Below are positions 14,909-20,581 of a stretch of DNA of 20,581 bases, piece by piece. The position numbers and the translations under genes are program-made. Source of the DNA: Nostoc sp. CHAB 5834 (lineage in GTDB: Bacteria > Cyanobacteriota > Cyanobacteriia > Cyanobacteriales > Nostocaceae); NCBI GenBank assembly GCA_020829485.1, contig JAIVFU010000110.1, forward strand, positions 1 to 20,581. Direction: 5' to 3'. How positions within the stretch are numbered: the first letter of the stretch is position 1; each line of letters begins with the position of its first letter. The notes under the pieces are model-generated. The model saw nothing but the letters and a program-made list of their open reading frames with translations. It was not told the DNA's origin and did not search any database.

Positions 14909-15763
14909 ATGAAAGGTTTTATCACACGTAAAATTGCCCTTGTAATTACTGTAGTTACTGCAAGTCTTGGCTTGAGTTCTAACAAAATTTTAGCTGACGT
15001 TGGGATCATCAAAATAGGTGATATCCTTCAAATCAATATTACAGGCAAATGGTCTCCTTTAAGATTCATTGGCTTAACCTCAAATAATACTCTTGTAAAT
15101 ATAGATCCGAGTGGATTGGCTTTCACAGTTAAAGTCAAAGGAATTGACGGCAACTTACAAGGTATTGACTTCCGTCCAGCAAACGGTCTGCTTTATGGTG
15201 TCACAGATACTGACAACATATACACGATCAACCCTAGAACTGGTCGGGCTACGTTTGTGAGCAAACTATCTAGCAGCTTTAATGGAGGATTTCAGTCAGG
15301 TTTTGACTTCAATCCCGTACCAGACCGCTTACGGACAGTAGGTAGCAATGACCAAAATTTTCGTACCAATGTAGATACTGGTGCAGTCACCGTCGATAAA
15401 ACCCTGGCGTATGCTACTGATGATGTCAACGCCACAGTTGACCCCAACATTACCGGTGTCGCTTACACAAATTCGGTTGCTGGAGCCACGACAACTCAAC
15501 TTTTTGGGATTGATTACGATCTTGATGTGTTAGTACTGCAAAACCCACCCAATGATGGCACTCTCAGAACAATCGGCAAGCTTGGTGTTAACTTTGCGCC
15601 GATAAGTGGGTTCGACATCTTTACAGATGCACAACACAAAAATACTGCCTATGCACTGTCTGGTTCAGTTCTTTACACTATTGACCTATCTACTGGCACT
15701 GCAACTAAAATCGCCGATGTACCTAAAGGTAACTTCATTGGTTTAGCCGTTACATCTAATTAG
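14909..15763 (+). CDS. Secreted DUF4394-family protein
   Basis: 284 residues from ATG 14909, which has ggag upstream and directly starts a signal peptide (MKGFITRKIALVITVV, then ILADVG near residue 30); a TTG four codons upstream is less likely. The mature part matches the DUF4394 pattern, a beta-propeller-like repeat of short sheets: FIGLTSNNTLVNIDP, LQGIDFRPANGLLYGVT, YTINPRTGRATFVSK, FDFNPVPDRLRTVGSNDQNFR, TGVAYTNS, LFGIDYDLDVLVLQNPP and ISGFDIFTDA. The function of the family is unknown; many members end in a PEP-CTERM anchor, but none is visible here. It is transcribed alone. A 91-bp MITE lies 31 bases past its stop. Confidence 0.85.
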   Translation: MKGFITRKIALVITVVTASLGLSSNKILADVGIIKIGDILQINITGKWSPLRFIGLTSNNTLVNIDPSGLAFTVKVKGIDGNLQGIDFRPANGLLYGVTDTDNIYTINPRTGRATFVSKLSSSFNGGFQSGFDFNPVPDRLRTVGSNDQNFRTNVDTGAVTVDKTLAYATDDVNATVDPNITGVAYTNSVAGATTTQLFGIDYDLDVLVLQNPPNDGTLRTIGKLGVNFAPISGFDIFTDAQHKNTAYALSGSVLYTIDLSTGTATKIADVPKGNFIGLAVTSN

Positions 15764-15794
15764 GCATCCCCAAGCTCGACTTGCTTGATCTATT

Positions 15795-15885
15795 AGACAT
15801 CTCCAAAAATGAATTGTTTTGACGTTGCATTGCAACGTCAAGACAAGGGTTTCAGGTAACGCATAATTAATTTCTGGAGATGTCT
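15795..15885. mobile_element. 91-bp MITE, copy 2
   Basis: Same length and same perfect 10-bp inverted ends (agacatctcc/ggagatgtct) as 817-907, but in opposite orientation and flanked by ATT on both sides. The two copies differ at about 12 of 91 positions. The central stem is gacgttgca/tgcaacgtc (15821-15839): where copy 1 has an A-T pair, this has the matching T-A pair. Confidence 0.8.
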
Positions 15886-15977
15886 ATTGGTTAAAAGCGT
15901 GAACGCTCCACTAAGGTTTCTGACTTCCCAAACTAGGCAGAAGGGTTCAGTGAATTTGTAGCGCACCTGCTCTATTA

Positions 15978-16271
15978 AACTCGGAAGTTGAGCCTTTTAA
16001 CTCAAACGTTGAGCCTGTGAACTCGGAAGTCCGACCTTTTTACTCGAACGTTGACCTTCTGAACTCGGAAGTTGCACCTTTTTACTCGAACGTTGAGCCT
16101 CTGAACTCGAAAGTCCGACCTTTTAACTCGAACGTTGAGCCTCTGAACTCGGAAGTCCGACCTTTTTACTCGAACGTTGAGCCTCTGAACTAAAAAAATG
16201 AAGCTCAGAACTCGAAATGTCGTGCTTTTAACTCCAACATTTAAATTCTGAGCCTCAATGTTGCATCTTTT
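15978..16271. repeat. 21-bp tandem array, about 14 units
   Basis: Fourteen consecutive 21-base units without spacers. Two unit types alternate: type A starts aactcggaagtccgacc and ends tttt; type B starts actcgaacgttgagcct and ends ctg. This gives a 42-bp higher-order period. Nearly every unit has a small inverted core (tcggaagtccga or ctcgaacgttgag). The units at the right end (16188 on) are degenerate. The array ends 23 bases past the stop of the minus-strand gene at 16295, with a gttgca/tgcaac hairpin (16260-16280) between. It is not a CRISPR: no variable spacers. Confidence 0.92.
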
Positions 16272-16294
16272 AAGTGCAACTACCGAGCTATTTT

Positions 16295-16768
16295 CTACAA
16301 CGCTGCTTTTTGAGACTTGGATATTCCAGGTTTACGAGCAAATCGTTCTCCCATTTCCACAACCACTGCATCTAAACCCGCACCCTGTCCACTGGCTTTA
16401 GCGTAGTTATACACCTGTAAGGCGGCTGCATAAGCTTCACTACCGACTGCAAGAGATGTATCATCTACCAACTCTTGTAACTGCGTCAACGACAACAACA
16501 CCGGATACAACGCTTCAAATAATTGCACATCCTTCCGCATCTCTTCCAAGTCGAACGATCGCGGTAAAAACTCTGGGTTCTGCGCCGCCACTTCTAATGC
16601 TTTGCTTACAAACGCCCGACTCTTATCTCCCATCTTGGGTAAAGTCTTGCGATCGTCGGCACTCAAATCAACCAAAAATGGTAACTTTTCTTTAATGGTG
16701 GTAATGGCTTGCAACACAGCATCTCTGTCTGTTTGTACCAGTGTTGCACTAATTGGGGTCGTAGACAT
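16295..16768 (-). CDS. Conserved protein of unknown function
   Basis: 157 residues from ATG 16768 (MSTTPISATLVQ), with ggag ten bases upstream; a GTG three codons further up is too close to that site. Predicted soluble and mainly helical, with no signal peptide or membrane segment. Features seen: TIKEKLPFLVDLSADDRKT, then PKMGDKSRAFVSKALEVA, RSFDLEEMRKDVQLFEALYP, and GSEAYAAALQVYNYAK followed by a Gly-rich turn and GERFAR. From memory similar proteins occur in other Nostoc-like genomes and in some Bacteroidetes without assigned function. Its 3' end is followed at once by the 21-bp array, so the array may lie in its 3'-UTR. Confidence 0.75.
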   Translation of the reverse strand: MSTTPISATLVQTDRDAVLQAITTIKEKLPFLVDLSADDRKTLPKMGDKSRAFVSKALEVAAQNPEFLPRSFDLEEMRKDVQLFEALYPVLLSLTQLQELVDDTSLAVGSEAYAAALQVYNYAKASGQGAGLDAVVVEMGERFARKPGISKSQKAAL

Positions 16769-16927
16769 AGAAATCACTCTCCAGTAAGTTTCCTAAATCT
16801 AGAGTTCCCAGATATACAACCAAAATCAATACAATACGCTTGCTTTGCTTAAGACTTGATCCTCCCTAACCCTCCTTAAAAAGGAGGGAACTAGAGCAAG
16901 CCTTTATATTAAGCTCCCCTTTTTAAG

Positions 16928-17087
16928 GCTACCGTGTACACACAAGTCTCAAGTAGTTGATAAATCTCGGTTTTACCCCACCCTAACCCTCCCCGATATA
17001 TTGGGGAGGGAACAACATTTTTTCTGTTTCCCCCCAATACATCGGGGGGATTAAGGGGGGTATTTCGACTTGTGTATACACGGTAGC
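16928..17087. mobile_element. Inverted-repeat element nesting a hairpin repeat
   Basis: gctaccgtgtacacacaag (16928-16946) extends to 21 bases that match the inverse of 17067-17087 at 20 positions. The arms enclose the second copy of the hairpin block described at 432-515 (here 16975-17062). C-rich and G-rich flanks (gatcctccc near 16858, ggggggatc near 17103) suggest that the unit may extend to about 16858-17112. There is no ORF. Confidence 0.6.
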
Positions 17088-17119
17088 TTTTTAAGGGGGG
17101 TTGGGGGGATCTTCCAGGG

Positions 17120-19408
17120 TCATCGTAACAATGACTGATTAGGCGTTAACTCGCTCTCAAAACGGCTGTAAACAACTTGAGTTGGATACCAAGAAGAAAA
17201 CCAGTACAAATCTTGAATAACTTTGCAATAACTACTCCCATCTACTAACTCAAAGTGAACCAGACCTAAATTATTAAATCCAACAACTTCTCGCCCTTCC
17301 TGAACCCAACGAAATTTCCAAAACATCAGGGGTTGTAACCATTTCCATTTGGCATTTTCGGCTCGTTTCCAGGGAGCTATCAACGATGATATATCTGCTT
17401 TGAAGCCAGAAGTCTGAACGCTGTTTCGAGGTATCCACTCCAGCACACAATGCCACTCAGAGTTAGTCAGCATCTGACGATTATGGTGTAATTGTTTCTC
17501 TGAAACTTCTACCATATTGGGTGGATTAATCCAACCTATCCAATGTCGCACCTTTTCTGGTAGCAGCCAATGTTTCAATCGTGTATGAATCAGCCGCGTC
17601 AAAATCTCTTCATTTTTCAATGCACTAGCGGTTAACTGCACTAAGACAGACTGCAATTTAGAATGAGTTCGTGTATAAGACAAGTGAGCAACAGAACTGT
17701 AGTGGATATCCCCAGATAGAATAATCACTTGTTGACGTTCCTCAAACAAAGTAGTTAGGAATTTCGCCAGTGCTTCAGTATTAATGTTCCAGGCATCTCC
17801 AACATCGGTTGAAAAAACTTTCTCTTGTTGTAACTGCCAATGGTGAATCCAATCAATCACTTGTAATCCAAATACATTTGTGGGTGCAATCACAAATGTA
17901 GTTTGAATCTGAGCTTGTTCAGCTATTTCTTGTAAAGGTAAAACTAGTTGTTGCTCAAAGGCTTTTGGACACAGCAGCATGGGCGGTGCAATTGGTTTTT
18001 GATCGGCTGGATAACCCCGCCAAGTGCGCGTATCCAGCACAATTACTTCATGGCGATCGCTCCTGACTATGTAATTCCAAGTGATTGCTTCAGGATGTCG
18101 ATCCAGAATGAACACTGCACCATCTCGGACTAAAATAGGTAAATCTGTGTGGGGATCGTAGGCTGGCATACCTACATAGCGAGCGATCGCTTCATCAGCC
18201 TTGCCATCTCTCCCTTGAGAAGCTGACCAAGTTTGTGCAGCCTGCAAAAGCTTTTCACCGGATTTACCTTCTGCAAATTGCCCAGGCGTATTGCCCCAAC
18301 CTTGAAACACTGTGTAAGCTAACAAAGCATTTTGGACTATTCTTCGTCCTAAAGGATGTCCCAGCACTCGCAAACACCAAGCTTGGTTTAGGTTCCAGTC
18401 ATCAGTAACATCATGGTCATCAAAGATGGTGTACATGGGAATATTGGCAAGGGCGCGGCGCACTTTCCAAAGCGTATAAATAAATTGGCGCAAATGCTGG
18501 ACTTGTCGGTTCCAGTTCTTGATAGCATGGCGATCGCGCGTTACTTGGTGTCCTTTGGGAAATGCGGCGGGCCAGCACACTGGCGACCAAGCTAGTAAAT
18601 AAGTAGCGTAATATTCACCCAGGCTGAAAAGATGACTATTAACTTTCTCAGCTTTATTATGTAATCCTGCGGTCAAGCCAGCTTGATTTGTTGCAATTTC
18701 AGCCCGCTCTCCAGGGGGTAGTTGCTGGGGAGTGCAGTATACTCCATTCACAGGAAGTTGTTCTTCCCAACCCAAGAGGGCATCACCAAGAGTAGTGGCA
18801 ACCCACAACGACGGTTCTGCTACATCATCGCCGTAAATTTGATCTCCCGTGAGGAATAGCTGGTGCGGGCGGTGTTGGGGTTGATTTGCTTTTGCCTCAA
18901 TCAAACTGTCGAGAATTGGCAGTGCATCAAATCCATGACCATGAGGTTTACGGCAGGAAGCATGGACAATTTGCAAATCTTGCAGACGGTTTGGCGGTAG
19001 AACAAAGGTTGGTTTTTGATGCTCAAAGTAGCTGATGCTGACTGTAGGAGAGGAGTTTGAGCATAATGCTTGTTGCAGCGTTTGGGGGTTTTGGTCAGCG
19101 AGAGTAAATTGGAGGTCGTATGCATAGATGCGGTTATTAGTTAAACAATGCCCCTCCGTAGACCGAGCCGTTATAGCAGCAATGTGAAGATACTTGCCCA
19201 AAGCGACGGTAGAGTGTTGGCCTTCTAATAAGCAATCTCTTAATACTTCACCATCATTTGTTGTGCTATAAACCTTGAGTTCTATCTGACAAGACTGTTT
19301 CAGTGCCACCCATACCGTTACTGACTTCGTTTCGGTATGTTTTAGAATTGGCCCCGCTAAAATTAGTGGCAGTTCTTGTAAAAACTCGTCGCCAGCTTGA
19401 TACTTCAT
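17120..19408 (-). CDS. PhoD-like metallophosphatase
   Basis: 762 residues, longer than Bacillus PhoD (about 580). The PhoD-like family comprises metal-dependent phosphodi/monoesterases. An N-terminal beta-domain (about 10-110) is followed by the catalytic domain: IVHASCRKP (147-155), GDQIYGDD (188-195), FDDHDVTDDWN (329-339), VLDTRTWRG, and SGDIHYSS (565-572). The family's Asp/His metal ligands all appear present. There is no signal peptide or twin-arginine motif at the N terminus, unlike classical secreted PhoD, so it is probably cytoplasmic or misses an upstream exon-like extension; no alternative start was found. The C-terminal ~180 residues, rich in Trp, are not recognised. It is a single gene, divergent from the DUF2887 gene. 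No Pho box was identified. Confidence 0.85.
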   Translation of the reverse strand: MKYQAGDEFLQELPLILAGPILKHTETKSVTVWVALKQSCQIELKVYSTTNDGEVLRDCLLEGQHSTVALGKYLHIAAITARSTEGHCLTNNRIYAYDLQFTLADQNPQTLQQALCSNSSPTVSISYFEHQKPTFVLPPNRLQDLQIVHASCRKPHGHGFDALPILDSLIEAKANQPQHRPHQLFLTGDQIYGDDVAEPSLWVATTLGDALLGWEEQLPVNGVYCTPQQLPPGERAEIATNQAGLTAGLHNKAEKVNSHLFSLGEYYATYLLAWSPVCWPAAFPKGHQVTRDRHAIKNWNRQVQHLRQFIYTLWKVRRALANIPMYTIFDDHDVTDDWNLNQAWCLRVLGHPLGRRIVQNALLAYTVFQGWGNTPGQFAEGKSGEKLLQAAQTWSASQGRDGKADEAIARYVGMPAYDPHTDLPILVRDGAVFILDRHPEAITWNYIVRSDRHEVIVLDTRTWRGYPADQKPIAPPMLLCPKAFEQQLVLPLQEIAEQAQIQTTFVIAPTNVFGLQVIDWIHHWQLQQEKVFSTDVGDAWNINTEALAKFLTTLFEERQQVIILSGDIHYSSVAHLSYTRTHSKLQSVLVQLTASALKNEEILTRLIHTRLKHWLLPEKVRHWIGWINPPNMVEVSEKQLHHNRQMLTNSEWHCVLEWIPRNSVQTSGFKADISSLIAPWKRAENAKWKWLQPLMFWKFRWVQEGREVVGFNNLGLVHFELVDGSSYCKVIQDLYWFSSWYPTQVVYSRFESELTPNQSLLR

Positions 19409-19522
19409 TGCAAACAGTTTACAAAGTGGTAATGTTTTGGATGATGTTGCTTTATTTATAATCCAATCACCAAATGGGGACGAGTGTTTCGTCAGTCCTC
19501 AATCTGTGATGCTTAATGATGA

Positions 19523-19556
19523 GCGATGCCAACTCTTGGAGACACTACGCCAACGC
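19523..19556 (+). repeat. Dispersed-repeat-like segment before DUF2887
   Basis: gcgatgccaactcttggaga followed by cactacgccaacgc resembles, from memory, the common cyanobacterial repeat built from gcgatgcc and ggagacgctacg blocks. It supplies an ATG (19526) in frame with the gene, which makes that start suspicious. Confidence 0.4.
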
Positions 19557-19597
19557 AAAACTGTAAAATATGCTCATCAACTGTAAAACTAGCTGCC

Positions 19598-20413
19598 TTG
19601 AAAACTGACAGTATCTTTTATCGCATCTTTCAAAGCTTCCCCAGCACGTTCTTTGAACTCATTAACCAACCGCCATCACTGGCCAGTGCTTACCAATTTT
19701 CTTCAGTCGAAGTCAAACAACTGGCATTTAGAATTGATGGTGTATTTTTACCCAATACTCCAGAACTACCCATTTATTTTGCTGAGGTGCAATTTCAACC
19801 CGCTAAAAAAATTTATTCCCGTTTATTCGCCGAAATCTTTAACTATCTCGACAAAACTGAATTAATTAACAACTGGCGTGGTGTTGTCATCTTTCCCAAT
19901 CGCAGCGTTGATAGTGGAGATACAGAAAGATATGCAGAATTACTTAACTCACAACGAGTGACTCGCGTTTACCTCAACGAGTTAAGCTCAATGCCCACAT
20001 CATCAATCGGGATTGAGACAGTCAAACTAATCATAGAACCAGAATCAACTGCAACAACGAAAGCTATCGAGATTGTCAACAGCGCCCGAAAAGAAATTCT
20101 CAATGTCGCCCAACAGCGAGAAATTATACAATTGATAGAAACGATATTAATCTACAAATTGCCGCGCTTGAGCCGGGAGGAGATGGGAAAAATGTTCGGA
20201 TTAAGTGAGTTAAAGCAAACTAGATTTTACCAAGAAGTTTTTGCAGAGGGTAAAGGAGAGGGTAAAGAAGAAGGCAAGCTAGAAGGCAAGCTAGAAGGCA
20301 AGTTAGAAACAATACCTCAGCTATGGGCGTTAGGATTGAGTATTGAACAAATAGCCCAAGCGTTAGGTTTGGACGAACAAGTTGTTAGGCAAGCTGTACA
20401 ACCGAAATCATAA
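19598..20413 (+). CDS. DUF2887 protein, Rpn/PD-(D/E)xK nuclease-like
   Basis: 271 residues from TTG 19598. I prefer TTG because the protein then begins (M)KTDSIFYRIFQSFP, the usual family start; the ATG at 19526 adds 24 residues, largely from a repeat. Family members are related to Rpn recombination-promoting nucleases with a PD-(D/E)xK core. Here FRIDGVFLP supplies the Asp and IYFAEVQFQP the Glu-x-Gln. A conserved middle segment (SRLFAEIFNYL, WRGVVIFPNRS) follows. The tail has Gly-Lys-Glu repeats (EGKLEGKLEGKLE) encoded by a 12-bp tandem repeat, then a short helix-turn-helix-like end (GLSIEQIAQALGLDEQVVRQA). No strong ribosome-binding site is seen. Such genes are numerous and mobile in cyanobacteria; the cellular role is unsettled. 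Confidence 0.82.
   Translation: MKTDSIFYRIFQSFPSTFFELINQPPSLASAYQFSSVEVKQLAFRIDGVFLPNTPELPIYFAEVQFQPAKKIYSRLFAEIFNYLDKTELINNWRGVVIFPNRSVDSGDTERYAELLNSQRVTRVYLNELSSMPTSSIGIETVKLIIEPESTATTKAIEIVNSARKEILNVAQQREIIQLIETILIYKLPRLSREEMGKMFGLSELKQTRFYQEVFAEGKGEGKEEGKLEGKLEGKLETIPQLWALGLSIEQIAQALGLDEQVVRQAVQPKS
20270..20305 (+). repeat. 12-bp tandem repeat in the DUF2887 gene
   Basis: Three in-frame units of gaaggcaagcta (the last reads gaaggcaagtta) encode EGKL repeats. Length variation here would keep the frame. Confidence 0.85.
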
Positions 20414-20476
20414 AATGATTGGGACTAACCAAAATAGTTTGCTGGTTTTGGCAATTTCACAAGAAACTCACCGAAC

Positions 20477-20539
20477 GGCACGGAAGCCCCTTGGCTTTTA
20501 GACAGGGGAGGAAGTGCCAACGGTGGTTTTAACCACCGT
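20477..20539 (+). mobile_element. IS200/IS605-like right end, no tnpB
   Basis: Two adjacent hairpins. The first pairs GGCAC (20477-20481) with GTGCC (20514-20518) and CCCCT (20487-20491) with AGGGG (20504-20508), and contains gaagccccttggcttt and aggggaggaagtg. That arrangement is typical, from memory, of the segment after tnpB in cyanobacterial IS605-family elements, which encodes the 3' part of the omega RNA. The second is a near-perfect stem, acggtggtt/aaccaccgt (20520-20539). No tnpB lies upstream; the DUF2887 gene ends at 20413. Confidence 0.4.
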
Positions 20540-20581
20540 CAATATTATCCGTGATGAGGATCTTCGATATACCTTTTAATT

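Noticed and set aside
15954..16193. Open frame across the 21-bp array encoding heptapeptides
   Set aside because: No ATG or ribosome-binding site; 21-bp units keep a frame open automatically, and unit differences are not mostly synonymous.
15978..16271. CRISPR array
   Set aside because: Units are contiguous with no unique spacers, and no cas genes are present.

Overview
The window looks like chromosomal DNA of a filamentous, Nostoc-like cyanobacterium. The HIP1 octamer gcgatcgc occurs about 15 times in 20.6 kb, where chance would give less than one. The spacers hold heptamer tandem repeats, short palindromes and small elements with terminal inverted repeats typical of these genomes. The protein sequences (DnaG, IF-3, PhoD, DUF2887) also have a cyanobacterial character.

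Layout. Positions 1-1155 contain no complete gene, only the first codons of a possible transposase at the left edge and a cluster of small repeats, among them two MITE-like elements. Next come a divergent IF-3 gene (minus), which appears to start at an AUC codon, and a DEAD-box RNA helicase (plus) reading away from it. A palindrome-rich spacer follows. Two minus-strand genes then share one unrecognised domain: a small secreted protein, and a calcineurin-like metallophosphoesterase that carries the same domain at its C terminus. The primase gene dnaG (minus) follows, diverging from a three-domain cell-wall hydrolase gene (plus) whose amidase domain lacks key residues. After that come a single-chain PstI/BsuBI-type restriction-modification protein and a ComM/YifB AAA+ protein, both on the plus strand.

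The last third holds a secreted DUF4394 protein, a second copy of one MITE, a 21-bp tandem array of about 14 units, a 157-residue protein of unknown function, a nested inverted-repeat element, a large PhoD-like phosphatase, a DUF2887 (Rpn/PD-(D/E)xK-like) protein, and a two-hairpin segment at the right edge that resembles the right end of an IS200/IS605 element without its tnpB.

How the parts relate. Most genes stand alone; there is no long operon. Themes are nucleic-acid handling (IF-3, helicase, primase, ComM, restriction-modification, DUF2887) and metal-dependent phosphatases (metallophosphoesterase, PhoD). The strongest leads are the twin-domain phosphoesterase pair, the one-chain PstI-like system together with the apparent absence of CTGCAG from the window, two dispersed repeats absorbed in frame into coding sequence (primase linker and methyltransferase), a MITE pair whose central hairpin shows compensatory change, and the 21-bp array.
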